From positions 496,001-560,000 of the forward strand of contig JBAJFE010000061.1 of assembly GCA_037903355.1 (NCBI GenBank): 64,000 bases of DNA, given 5' to 3'. The notes under the pieces are model-generated. The model was given only the letters and a program-made list of their open reading frames with translations, searched no databases and was not told where the DNA came from. The position numbers were made by a program, and so were the translations under genes. Source of the stretch: Trichuris trichiura. Its lineage: Eukaryota > Nematoda > Enoplea > Trichinellida > Trichuridae. Positions 46,550-57,773 of the stretch are shown in pieces; within the stretch, counting starts at the first letter, position 1; every line of letters starts with the position of its first letter.

Positions 46550-48624
46550 ATGGCGCTGATTAATCAGGATGTTGTCAATGGCGAACTTTCCGTTCCACAA
46601 ATTCAACGATGGTTTCGCGAAAATTTGCCATCACTAGCACTATCGGCAAAAGACTTGGACAGCATGGAGGTGCGATTCCTTTCCAACCCTTACGCTTTTT
46701 AAGCTTAAGTTAAGCATCATTTCAAAAGTGAAATTAGACGTTTTGTTGCTTCCGTTGATAATTGAATCGTCAAGTTATCTTTGCGCACGGACGTGCAAAT
46801 TTGAAGAGTTAACTTCTTAAACCGCCGCGTTATGCTTTAGGATCGTACGTTTTTGTTAATGCTGAAACCGCTTCTAAAGCTGGTCACGGGACGAGATCTA
46901 ACCGCTGGTATAGAGCCCAACTGGAACTCGCTGTGTCTCCAAGCTTCCGATGATAAGCTAATCGAAGCGCCAACGACATTTGCCTTAATTAAATTCAGGT
47001 TTGCTATTACGAATATCGACGGATTTACGTTGTGTATTCTTGAGCTTTCAGCGATATGATTTTGCGACGGCTGGGATACTCGAACGGCATGAAGTTCAGC
47101 ACGGTAAATCAGCTAAGTATACTTCTCAAAATGTGACAATGAAGTTTCGCGCGCAAACGATTGAGACTATTGCAGATAAGCGCAGCGTTGTGGGCATCCT
47201 AAGTCGACTGATCTTGTACTGTATGTTCAAAAAATCGAGGCTACCTGCTTATCAACAAGTCGATCGGCAACTCGTGAGCTTTTCTTTCATTAATCTTCCA
47301 GCAGTAAGTGTTACGAGCGAATTTTCAAGGAAGAAACGCGAATTGCTTACGAGAAAAAATTGGAAGAGTTGGACAAACTTGACGAAGATATTTCGGCCGA
47401 CGAAGCCAGATTATCGGCTGCTACAAAAAAGTGTTGTCAGGTTCGTTTGTTGGCATTTAAAATTTTTTGCTTTCGAAATACTGTTTACGTCATCAGTGGA
47501 AGCAGGAATTGATCGAAGTCGACCAGTCTCTGCCGAGAATGCGCACATACGCGGTGAGCTGGCAAACCGGAAACGTTTAACAATACAATGTCCATATTTT
47601 GCCGCAGAATAAGCTGATCCACGATAGTCAAATGTTTGAAGAAGAATTGTCGACCGTTTTTGAACAACTGGTAGCGCGTATTGATTTTTTGACTTTAAAA
47701 ATGATACCTCAATTTGGTCTTTTACTTCCTTGCGAAGAAAAACGCTGAAATACTGAATGAAGAAGGAAAAAAAGAATTGGACCAATTAATGGCAGAAGTG
47801 AGGGCAGTCGATGAAGCCGATATCGATTTTGAACAAATGCAAGCCGACATAGATGCCCTTATTAGCGAACAAAACCGACTCAGTTCGGCGCAGCTTATTT
47901 CTGGTAAGCGTTTGGACGCACTTAACGCTGCGTTACAAAGTATGGTCAAGATCCCATCGATGCTCGATTCGACTATTGAATTTGCTGTAGGTCTTACATT
48001 CGAGAAACTGACTGAACGTAGACGATTTCTAGAAAGCATGCTTTGCGCTACAGAGTTCGGTAAAGGAGGTGGAACTGGAGATAAATGATTTGAATAAGCA
48101 GAACGCTCAGTTGATCGCCTTAAAGGACGAGAGAAGTAAGCTGGTTGCGTCTCGCGAAAAGGCGCGGGAAAGACTTGCTCTAACGTCTTCCAAAGAAGCG
48201 GAGCTATTGAAAACGGAAGAAATGGATTTGCAAACGTAACCATCCCAACTTACGGCATGCTTGTAGACACACCTATTTTAGGCAAGTTGTTAAACTGAAA
48301 GAAGAAAGAAATATATTAAAAGAAGCAGCCCAACGAGCGGAAAACACAAAGGCGGAGTTGAGGGATATGGAAGAAAAAAAGCACGCCACCATTGCAAGGT
48401 TGGAAAACGAAATACGGAGCGCGTCCAGCACGGTAAGCGAAATTTTTTTTCCGTACGGAGCAATAACGTACATTTTGCTCGTTGAGATACACGCTCTATG
48501 CGAACTGGTGAAGCAAAGAAATGCGACGATAGAAAGCAACGTGCAGTCATTGATTCAAGAAGTGAATATCATACGCGATGAATTGCAAGAACTTACAAAA
48601 CCGTCGGACGGTAATATTTTGTAA
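46550..48624 (+). CDS. NUF2: Kinetochore protein NUF2 (NDC80 complex), probable
   Basis: Twelve exons join in consistent phase: 46550-46669, 46841-46998, 47052-47116, 47176-47220, 47240-47273, 47302/47305-47440, 47497-47553, 47608-47670, 47738-47986, 48033-48235, 48282-48432 and 48487-48624. They give about 472 residues, matching NUF2 (human 464). The first about 140 residues look like its calponin-homology head: LSVPQIQRWFRENL, LMLKPLLKLVTG, FSDMILRRLGY and KRSVVGILSRLI (compare the KRTxxxLSxxINF region). The rest is almost continuous coiled coil (EKKLEELDKLDEDI, ELDQLMAEV, EVELEINDLNKQN, ARLENEIRSA). NUF2 pairs with NDC80 to bind microtubules. The sister NDC80 is the main alternative but is usually longer, and the head fits it less well. 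Several introns are only 18-60 bp, so small boundary errors are likely. Confidence 0.6.
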
Positions 48625-48764
48625 TTTCGTTCCTGCAAATCAATATTGAGTTATGGCGGGAAAAAAAGTTCGCTTCAAACAAGTTTATTTTAAAATTTCT
48701 CCGCAAAACAGTACTTGTTATGAAGCTCATATTATCGCGAGGTTTTTTTTAATTTTTGAGAAGC

Positions 48765-49427
48765 TCACTTTCTGTCGAAAACGCGGTGCCAAGTTTCTTT
48801 CAAATGCTTACTGTACCAATCTGATTTGCAAGGCCGGTTTTCCGTAATGGTTGTCGGCTTAATGAAATCGTCTTGTTCGTTGCTTGCCTGGGCTGCCGCC
48901 AGGCCGGTCGAATTGCTCAGGGTGCTATTGAAGGCGTGCAACTTTTGTTTTATTTCCTCGGTCTGCTCCCGCACGCGAGCGTAGCAGACGCCTACGAGAT
49001 AAGGGCGATATAACGCGCTTTCATGCGCAGTATTGTCCACGTACCACAAATGGTATGCAACTGGTGCAAGGTGCCGCACTTGGGACAAGGAACAAGGTTT
49101 TTGTGCTTCTTAAGAATACGATGTTGGCTGAACATTCTCGTCTTTTTTCTAGCTGCGAAGTAGGGCGAATAATCGACACGAAAAAAAAGAGCTAAAGGGA
49201 CCTACGCAAACAGGTTTTGTGCACCGGCGTTCCCCATAAGACGTTCCAAGACAACGAATCGCCGTCGCTCCCGTAAGCGGGTAACCTTAGTGCCGGAAGA
49301 AAGTTCCAATTGATCGACCCTAAACGAGCAAACAAATAATTTCCAACCTAACCAATTTTTGACAGTCGCTACCGAACGAAGTGCCAGTCAATCTTTCCAA
49401 CGCTCCAATCAGGCGAGGCCAGTTCAT
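48765..49427 (-). CDS. MRPL32: Mitochondrial large-subunit ribosomal protein bL32m
   Basis: Four exons, 49373-49427, 49206-49319, 49045-49152 and 48765-48991, join in phase to 167 residues (human 188). The start ATGAACTGGCCT is followed by a short basic, hydrophobic presequence suited to mitochondrial import. The mature part has SWNVLWGTPVHKT, a basic RKKTRMFSQHRILKKHKN stretch and a four-Cys zinc ribbon, CPKC (79/82) and CGVC (92/95), joined across an intron, then ARVREQTEEIKQKL. In yeast and mammals bL32m is processed by the m-AAA protease before it enters the ribosome. It lies 149 bp downstream of PSMD3 on the same strand, with an AG immediately before the start (AATAACAG|TATG), and is convergent with NUF2. 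Confidence 0.88.
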
Positions 49428-49576
49428 ACTGTTATTTAAACGTACTTAAAAATCATATTCAAATTAAATATTTAAAAATTCGAATGACGTCGAATAAGCG
49501 CGAGAAAAGAATCGTAATTCGGCATGTTTACTGTAACAAAAAAAGGAACGCAAGTAGTATCGATTCAAAAACGCTG

Positions 49577-51567
49577 TCAGGGGAAATCTTCGTCTTCTTC
49601 AGCCATCTCTTTGGCGAATTCGAGTTCCTGCTGCTCCTTTTCGCGCTTTTCCTTTGAGAAAAAAAATCAAAAGTAAAAAGGTAAAGACAAATAAGGCAAA
49701 TGGCCAATTTACCTCTGCGGTTTCGTAGCTTTTGCTGTAGGATTTTGGAGGAAAACGCATAGCCTTCATAGCTTGCGCGAACAGCTCGAAACAGTACACC
49801 GCGCGCATGCTGAATTGCATTCTCGGCTCGGTAGTACTGTAGACGTCCAACAATTCTTTCGACCGGACGTAACCTTCCTCATGGTTGATCTCGGCTTCAA
49901 CCATGCCTTCCGAAATGGCCTAGTAAAAAAAATGGAGAGAAAGAGAGAAAAAGAATAAGGAAAGCTAGGTCTTAAGGTTACCTTTGCCATAACATATTCG
50001 GCGTCAAGGGTGCTACTTAAGCCTAACTTTTTCCGTACGGCTTCCAAACCTATGCGACTGTATACTAAGGCGATACCGCGTACCGCCGCTTTAATAACGT
50101 TTGGTCGAAGGCGAATAATCAACGTGTACGTATTGTCCTTGACAAAGACGTTTTTGAAACTCTCAAGCGTACTGTCAAAAGCATCTAGGCTACCAATACG
50201 AACAGCTGAAAAGTGGTATACGACATCATCCTTAATAAGCAATTAATCTAAGACTTACCTTTTGCCAAACTTTTGTAAGGCAGTAATGCTCTTCTAAAGT
50301 GCTGCTGCTGAAAAACATGCAATTCCGGAATTGAACCTGCGAGCAGTTGGACTACGATCATAAACTTTTGCGCCTAAAAAGGATAAACAAAGTTTTATAC
50401 CAGAAAGAACATGAAATAACGAACTAATCGGCGAAATCCTATGGCTCCATTTTGAGGGCTTTTACGCAAGGCTTGCAGAAAGTTGCATTCGGCCTTATCG
50501 TATTCCAGATCGACAGCTTTGACGCGACCTACCATTTTAAGCATAATCAAAAGGGATAGTGAATAATAGATCAACTATGGATACCGTAATAATAATGGAA
50601 TCGCGCCCATTCGTTGCTTGAAGCCTCGTCGGGAAAGACTACCTTTCCAGTGAGAGCGTCAGCTAACTCGATGAGACTTTCGGAAATGTAGATGCGTAAA
50701 AGGCAATTTATTAAACTGGCCTGACATTCTACATCGTGATGCAGTGTCGCTGTTCGAAGTCCCTTTTGAAGAACCCTGCAAGCAAGCGAGTAACAATAGA
50801 AAAGGAATAAAATCCAAGGAAATAACTTACTGCATAAGTGTGGTGACTTTTTCATGGCTGCTTGCCGTGATAGTGTAATAGAAATAAGCTTTAGCAAGAA
50901 GAGCATCCAACGATCGACGGTTATGCTTTTCACAGCGATATATCATTTCCTGCGCACAAGTTTGAGCCTGGAAAAAACTACACGTAGCAGAGCAAGGAAA
51001 TCAGAGTTTGAATACTTCTTCAAAACGCTTTTCGTCGACCAAAAAGAGAATGACTAGAAGTCGCAAGTAAGCTTCAACCTCTGGAATTGCTTCGTGATCA
51101 TGGCCGCCAGAGGAACTAACTTTTTTCTCCGATAACGATTTACCATCCTCTTGCGGAGACTAATATAACGTGTACATCAACAGATGAAGTCACACGGCCT
51201 CTCTTCCCTTACTTTAAGGTAATTGAGAAGATCAGCTTTTAGACTGGCCGCGGAGGGATCCGACATAGCAAAGTTAATTATTCTGACCAGTATTCTAGAC
51301 GAAATCTCTTTCCTTAACGCTGTCAAACCGCGCACAGTACGATTGGCAAAACGAGGAACATTTGCCTCCTCAGCCCTTTCCAAATAGCGAACATTCTCCT
51401 TTAATACTGAAAGCGCAGAGTTGGAACAACAATTTTCAAAAGAAGCCGAACGTACTCTCGAAAATATGATTGTCCAAATCACGATTCGAAATTTCCGTCA
51501 CGTACTCTGCCACCATTTCTGTACCTTCGTCAACTTCCATTGGCTCACTGGCCACCTCGCTTTCCAT
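49577..51567 (-). CDS. PSMD3: 26S proteasome regulatory subunit RPN3/PSMD3
   Basis: A lid subunit of the 19S regulatory particle. Ten exons join in phase: 51456-51567, 51213-51406, 51016-51159, 50831-50967, 50585-50775, 50425-50528, 50259-50373, 49982-50205, 49713-49919 and 49577-49651, giving 500 residues (human 534). Clear family blocks: PEVEAYLRLLVILFLVDEKRFEEAQ, GLRTATLHHDVECQASLIN, FPDEASSNEWARFHYY, the PCI-domain stretch DNTYTLIIRLRPNVIKAAVR, VYSRIGLEAVRKKLGL, NHEEGYVRSKELLDVYST and MRFPPKSYSKSYETAE. The C-terminus KEQQELEFAKEMAEEDEDFP is nearly universal. The N-terminus is acidic and short. It is probably the first gene of a two-gene unit with MRPL32. Confidence 0.95.
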
Positions 51568-52099
51568 GTTTGCTACTTTTCCGAAAAATCTAAACAGCAG
51601 TACAACGATTGCAAGACGACCCGTAAGTCTTACTCAACGAAAAGTTGAGGCGTCTAACATTTACAGTAAGCTACGTTACTTGAATACGGAAAAATGGACC
51701 TTTTTTCCGAAATTTGTAAGGAGCAGGCCAAATTTTTTTCCCGAGCCAATGTTTGACCTCGAAACTGCTCTGGAAAAATAGTGCTTTCAATGCGTTGCTA
51801 CACTGCGGGTTGTTCCGGAAATAAAAGCTGCGAACCTGAAGATCATTAACAACTTGCCTGTCACTGCTCCAATCGAACTCGCTCTTTAGCTGATTTGACC
51901 GAGTCAGGTTAATTTTCAAAAATTATCCCACACATTTAGCCAACGTTGATATTTTACGCTCGCGCTTAAGACGAAAATTCTATCTTGCAGTTTAGGGCAA
52001 GCCAACATTATTTATTCGTTGAAAACTCTTTATTACTTTCAAGAGGGAACTAAGATTACGGTCACGCGTCGCACAGTCATTTTGTGACTGCCACCCATT

Positions 52100-52230
52100 C
52101 AATTCTGTTCTTATCTAAGCCTTAGCTTAAACAGAGGACTTATATTTAGATTTAGGCTTAAGTAAAGGTCGAACAGGATAGCCGACATGCCCAGTAAAAA
52201 CAAAGCAAGACGGCCAGACGCATAAGAAAA
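52100..52230. repeat. TTAGGC-family repeat
   Basis: TTCTGTTCTTATCTAAGCC, TTTAGATTTAGGCTTAAGTAA, GAACAGGATAGCCGACATGC and CCAGTAAAAACAAAGC occur in the family order. Confidence 0.55.
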
Positions 52231-52584
52231 AGCAAGCACAAATTTTTCAAAATAATCGGTAGTGTTTGCCTTACTGTATGTTTATGAACCTGATTACTGT
52301 CAGAATATAGAATTGTTTGCAAGCAAGCGGAGGAATGGAGCTGGAACTAGTCTTACAATTCAGTAATGGAGTACAATAAAAACTCAATTATCCAAACTAG
52401 TAGTTGCATGGGATATTTTGGATAATGTCACTCCTATACAGAATATTGTGCCTTAAAGCATTTTGTAAAAAAAGCGATTTTAAAACTGATGTTTAGTTGA
52501 AAAACGAGCTATTGTTTCTCAGCTCGTCGAAAATACAGTGACTGAATGAAGTAACTAGCGGAAAGCAGGTACATTTCAGGACAA

Positions 52585-52740
52585 ATGCCAATCAGCCTTT
52601 ATTTTCTTTCCTAGCAAGCATATCAGCTTTCCTGTTTCGCCCGAAGCCTTTATTTAGTTTAGGCTTAGCTGCTGGCAGAACAGGACGGGTGGCAGCAAAA
52701 AGTCTGTCTTACTGTAGGTTTTTTGCCTGACTAACCTGTC
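52585..52740. repeat. TTAGGC-family repeat
   Basis: CTTTCCTGTTTCGCCCGAAG, AGTTTAGGCTTAGCTGCTGG, CAGAACAGGACGGGTGGCAG and TTACTGTAGG mark both halves of the palindrome. Confidence 0.5.
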
Positions 52741-54030
52741 TCGACCTTATTTCAGCTCACATCCAAGCATAAAAATTACAGTTTAGCTTACACTTAAACA
52801 ATTGTACAAAAAATTAAAAGCGGAACAAGATGGTCGGCTTTTTAAAAAACGTGTACCTGCATTCAGTTGACTACTTTTTAAAAATTTGCCTAGCGATTTG
52901 CAGGTTTGAAGTTTGCAGGGATCTAAAAAACGCAACTCAAAAAAAATAGTTGCATTAACGGAAGCTTTTTTTAAGGCTTCCCCATACTAAGTAGCTGTCA
53001 GTTCACGTTTTTAAATAGTCAGTTTTCAGAATTCACGCTTCTCCCGCCTCTCGAACCATAGCGAGTTGAAAACACTGAAATGTTTCATATACAAAAAAGC
53101 TTTGTTGATTTAAATTTTTTAAAATTTAACTTAGCTGCTTCCAGCTCTTTTTCTACGTATGTTTACTTGGGATGCTAAGATTTCACGAACGTTCAGTATT
53201 TGAATCTGTGGAAGATAACCTTTTGTCAGTATGCATTCAAAGTTGGAACGTTTTTCAAGGTTTCGGATTTTCTTAAAGCTACATCTTCTGCGGCAGTGTT
53301 GCTAAAGGTTTCTTCAATTTTCAGCCAACAAAAGCATTATCCCGCTTAAAGCTTTGTTTCTCCCGCCAGACTAAAGCAATTGTTGCCCTTCTTCAATCGC
53401 TAAAAAACATGCTATAACAGACGAGCGTTCAAAAGTTTAGATTTTAGTTTCGCACTGCTATGAAGTTTACACCTCTTTCTCCAACACGCTGTGAGGATAA
53501 AATCACAAACAGCAATTTTTTTCAGCCTAGTGCGCTGCCCTAAATCCTTTACGCATCATTTAATAATTTCATTCGCACTAAGCCGAAGTCGCTGCGAGGA
53601 CACGACTGCACAACAGTATGCGCCCTTGATGGTTTTATATTTTCCCTTATCTACTGCTTTTTCGATGTACTTTTCCAAGAAGCACAGATCAGCGCAGTCT
53701 AAGCTAAGCTTGCCACGTTTTTGACAAAACGAAAGCGCTACAGTAACAGTAATGATGCTTAGGCAATACTCCCATTACTTAAACATCATTATCGACTCTG
53801 TAGCCGTCTCGCATAGCAAAAATCAAACTACGCACTTTGCAATACCACAAGAATCGTACAAAAAAGAAAAAAACAAAATTATTCGCAACTATTCTACAAA
53901 AATTACGTTTTCTATATTTTTTCTGGTGCGACGTTTAGAGAACTAGTTTATCGGAGATTTCAGCAGCGTCGATGGACAAACACTTGATTAAACGAATTGC
54001 AATTCTGCATTGAAAAAAAATACGATCTGC

Positions 54031-55158
54031 TCAGTTAAACAGCCGAGATGAAGACGTATTTTGCGGCTCACTTGCCCGGCTTCTCCAAGTGGAATGAAAA
54101 GAATAGCGTTTGCGAACGCATGGCAAACTTGCCGGTCTACCAGAGGAAGACAATGGCCTGCTAACCTCGTCTCTTTCGGTAAGAGTTCGTCCGCTAGTCG
54201 ATACACACGTTGCCACAGGTGGTGTCACCTTGCGTAACGAATATTCTTCCGCTTTGCTAACGTCTCCAGCTGAGTCACCAAATCGAAGAAAGGGAACTTT
54301 CATGTGGGAAGGCCTTACGGAGCTTTCTTGGCTGCTTCCCGAATAAGGCGTTCTCTTCCTTGTAGCTGCCAGATTGCACTCGGTCTCGCTTTGAATTTTC
54401 GTCTTCAGCTCGGCAACCAACATGCGATACAGCGTTCTGCTTCTCAACGACAACGGAGGTCTGTCCGGCAATTGGCGACTTGGTATTTGCTTGATTGGAA
54501 TCTTTGAAATGCTACGGGTTGACAAGGAGTTGTCCTCGCGCGGATTGCGCAAAGCTCTTCTGCCTTGAGGCATTAGAATCAAAGAATCAATTGAGGAATG
54601 AAGGAGAAAGGCAGTTTCCGGTGAATCGCATCTAACAAGCGCCAACTCGGTTAGTTGGACGTCAGAGTCGGCAAAAGCTTTGCCGCGTAAAATGGCAACA
54701 AAATCCTGATAGGGTACACTACCCAAGACGCAATTGAAAATTGTCTGAGCAACCAGACGACGTTTGACTAGCAGCGTCCTTACGCGACCTCGTCGGTTGA
54801 CCAACAGATAAGGCTGAACAAGCTGTACGCCGGCTTGGCTAATTTCCAAAGTTAACTTGATCGGCAACACTTTGATCGTTGCAGCTATGGCGGCAGCAAC
54901 TTGGCCAATTAATGCTTCGGTAGAGGAGGCAGCGGCGTTAATGGGCAGTGTTTTGAAACCGAAGAACCAGACGTAGAAGCTGCTTCTTCGTTCAGACTTG
55001 TCCAGAGAAGTGGCCACGAGCCGAGCAACTTTCCGCAAACCGACCATGCCGAGTGGTCGTTCACGCAATGGAAGATTAGACTCTCGAATACGACCTCGAC
55101 GGTCAGCTGACCTGTTTGGCTTGACTATTAGAAACTGTTTGCATACCGATAACGGCAA
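54031..55158 (-). CDS. PTB/PID-like domain protein (tentative)
   Basis: One long open frame of 375 codons, far longer than chance here. Residues about 60-205 follow the phosphotyrosine-binding fold pattern: FYVWFFGFKTLPI, a helix (EALIGQVAAAIAATIK), LPIKLTLEISQAGVQLVQ, TIFNCVLGSVPYQDFVAIL, TELALVRCDSPETAFLLH and a closing helix. The C-terminal half is Ser/Arg-rich and disordered-looking, with many RxxS sites. PTB proteins are adaptors that bind NPxY motifs, but I cannot place this in a named family. The first about 40 residues (RGRIRESNLPLRERP) may be read-through of an intron. Upstream, minus-strand sequence reading VHEETWKLFVDLTGS (about 55250-55300) could be an earlier exon. The 3' boundary in the Arg/Ser tail is the natural stop. 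Confidence 0.4.
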   Translation of the reverse strand: MPLSVCKQFLIVKPNRSADRRGRIRESNLPLRERPLGMVGLRKVARLVATSLDKSERRSSFYVWFFGFKTLPINAAASSTEALIGQVAAAIAATIKVLPIKLTLEISQAGVQLVQPYLLVNRRGRVRTLLVKRRLVAQTIFNCVLGSVPYQDFVAILRGKAFADSDVQLTELALVRCDSPETAFLLHSSIDSLILMPQGRRALRNPREDNSLSTRSISKIPIKQIPSRQLPDRPPLSLRSRTLYRMLVAELKTKIQSETECNLAATRKRTPYSGSSQESSVRPSHMKVPFLRFGDSAGDVSKAEEYSLRKVTPPVATCVSTSGRTLTERDEVSRPLSSSGRPASLPCVRKRYSFHSTWRSRASEPQNTSSSRLFN

Positions 55159-57186
55159 GCAGACTCAACGACACTTGTCCCTGAGCCAAAAGGAAGACCA
55201 AACCAACTGGTGCAATGTTGAACAACTTCAAGCAGCCTTCGCCTTCGTGACGCTGCCAGTCAAATCGACAAAGAGTTTCCAAGTTTCCTCATGCACCCAA
55301 CCGACGATATCGTCGTGAGAAACTACTTCAACTTTACACCTTTCCAAAGTAGGAAGCTGCAATTCGCATGCGCAACAGTCGCTAAACAATATTATACCCT
55401 TTAAGTATTCTACAAACTAAATAGTTGATTAACGGCTAAGGAAATTGGAACTGCTATATTCAAATTTAAAAAGTCATTTCTTAATTTCAACGAGCGGAAA
55501 GTAGCATCACCTTTTCGATCGAGAAACTGCCGTCAGTGAGGAGTCTTTTCCATTCGTTCCTTCAAACAGGAAGAGACGACGACGTGTCGAGCCGGCCATT
55601 CAACAAAAACTAGTTGTTACGACTAGCCGGCATTAAATAAGCAAGCAGCGTTTTCCAAAGCGACATTGTATTATTTAGCCGCTGACCACCCTATGCAAAA
55701 ATTGAAGTCCGACATGGTTGACTATAAAAGACCATAGGGCAAAATGTAGAACCGTCAGCCTCCTGGTTGTTTACAAGCAACCTCGTCACGGATACTTCAC
55801 CTACTGTTGCGGAGTAACAACCTAACCTTAAGGTATTCTAACGAACGTGGCAGAATAAAAACAGCAAATTAAACTACAGCTTTTTCAAGTAGAAAAATGA
55901 CTATGGACAAGCAGGTCGACTTAGCGACTCCATTGAGTACGATAGAAATTATTTTTTGCTTTCTAAATCGGGTAGTAGACTATGCAAAACCCGCAGAGTT
56001 GATTGTTCGTTACGGGTTTTACAGTTTGAGAAATGCAGGTTCGTTTTTAAAAAAGCACGCGTTCATAATATCCCGCCTTTACTGGAAAGCATGCCCGCCA
56101 GCCTGTTTTGCCTTTAACTAAATCTAAGACAAAATACAAACCTTATGTTTGGTCTTAGGCTTAAACGAGGGCAGTATAGGCTGACTGAAAAAATAACAGT
56201 ACAACGGATATGGGGATAACCTACAGAATCCGTATTTCAGACACAAGCGACAAAGCTCGGACAAAAGTTTCTATCCAGGATGGTAGCATACCCACGCTGA
56301 ATGTAAAGGAATCGTTACGAAGTACGAAATTCTGTTTTGTACCTCAGCATCATTAATACTGTTTTTTTAAATTCAAATTTGCTCGCACCAATGCTCCCTG
56401 CTGCGCGACAGTTAGCTGTTAACGCTTCGCAGTCTTAGCTTATTTTTATGGTAAGTGAAATGCGCATACGATTGAATTATGCTTGCCTGCTCAGTTAATC
56501 GATATTTAAAAAGAGAAGTTGAAGGCAAATGCCATTCGAACTTTTACAGCTGTCAAAATTTACGATTGAGAACAATCGCGGATATTTGATGTCTAAAATC
56601 AACACTCATACATGCACGCCAAGTATATTTTACGGAGACAAGTTGTTTATTGAGAAATAGTGATTAATTAGCATATTTGACTTTTCTAGAGCAAACTCAC
56701 GCTCTCCTCCTCACTTTATGAATGAGTATCAGGCAGCGATGCACGCCCACTTATCGCGCTTTAAGAATAAACAAGACATCTTTATCTTTCTCGGATGGAA
56801 GTGGCTCTCGCGACAAACTACTTCCGTTAGTAGGGCGTGTAAATACTGACCGGAAGACATGACGATCGCGAAGGCCTTCTTTGTGTCTACTAAGACCGTC
56901 GTCGTGCCCATATGCCGGATCCTTGTATTCCGTTTTGCATTTCTTCTGTGACCATGCAATTTGCATTTTTGCTTCGTAAATACATTCTACTAACGACTCA
57001 AAATGCGAAGCACTAATTCCTATCAGTTCCTAGCCATGTCCGCGCTGTAACGCTTCTAAGAACGCAAGTACTCATGACAGTATGCCTATGCAAACTATGA
57101 TTAGGTTTTAGCTAGCTGAACAAACTGACGAATAACTAGTCTTTATGTAACCGTTTATTCTTAATCCACAGCCAAGATATACCTTT
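55159..57186. other. Intergenic stretch with one large TTAGGC-family palindrome
   Basis: Apart from possible 5' exons of the PTB-like gene near 55200-55370 and the repeat at 56008-56235, no feature is supported. A minus-strand open frame at 56729-56966 (about 71 codons, charged) has no recognised motif. Confidence 0.4.
56008..56235. repeat. TTAGGC-family palindromic repeat, near full length
   Basis: The left half reads GTTACGGGTTTTACAG, TTTGAGAAATGCAGGTTCG, TTTACTGGAAAGCATGCCC, GCCTGTTTTGCC. The right half returns as GGTCTTAGGCTTAAACGAGG, GCAGTATAGGCTGAC, then AACGGATATGGGGATAACC. With 6158-6350 it defines the ends of the family. Confidence 0.6.
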
Positions 57187-57773
57187 CTAGTCTTTTACGC
57201 CTTCTCGCAGTCTCCTGATTGAACTTCGTACAGTCGCCGCGGTAGTTGTACTAAAAATTAAAAAAACGGTTAAACTATGTTCCAAATTTCTCCGTGTAGC
57301 AAATCTACATCTTGCTTAGGGCATAAGTAAAAATTGACAACGGTTGGGTATAGAATAAGACTATGAAACATGCAGTAAGGAAACAATCACAGAAAGAAGT
57401 CAACTTACGTAAAAACGTACGCCCCGCCTGCAACAACTCTTTTACAACTTTTGCACTTCCAAATACCAACGCAAGTTCTTTTCATTGTTTCCTAAAACAA
57501 CAAATGCTTATGAAGAACTGAAAAGTTCACGCTCTGCATTTTTGCCCTGACGAGTTTGACGCAACCGTAAAAGGCAAAGTACAAAGTTTACCTTGCCGCA
57601 AAAAGAGCACGTATACTTCGAGTGCTGCGTCACTTCCATCTTTTTGATAGCTTTTCGCAACGAAGCGCCGTAGCGAACGCCGTACTTGCCAACAATTCCA
57701 ACTTTCTTCGTCCTTTTAGCCTTAATAAGCAACGGCTGCTAAACGGGACAAAGTGCGCGTCCTTACTTACCAT
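57187..57773 (-). CDS. RPL37A: Cytosolic 60S ribosomal protein eL43 (L37a)
   Basis: Four exons, 57771-57773, 57592-57720, 57409-57491 and 57187-57250, join to 92 residues, the same as human. The first exon contributes only the ATG, followed by a perfect GTAAGTAAG donor; the next exon begins [20 protein letters not shown]. The zinc ribbon is CSFC (39/42) and CKSC (57/60), with the conserved VGIWKC and VVAGGA between and after, and [14 protein letters not shown] at the C-terminus. The Cys spacing is exact for the family. Confidence 0.96.

Larger units (their letters stand above)
51568..54030. other. Gene-poor stretch with two TTAGGC-family repeats
   Basis: No exon is supported. It has repeat copies at about 52100-52230 and 52585-52740, with TACTGTA words. 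The short open frames at 53491-53946 have no motif. Confidence 0.4.

Noticed and set aside
46550..48624. NDC80/HEC1 as the identity of the coiled-coil kinetochore gene
   Set aside because: The head domain can be forced onto NDC80, but overall length (about 472) and the KRSVVGILSRLI region fit NUF2 better; kept as the main alternative.
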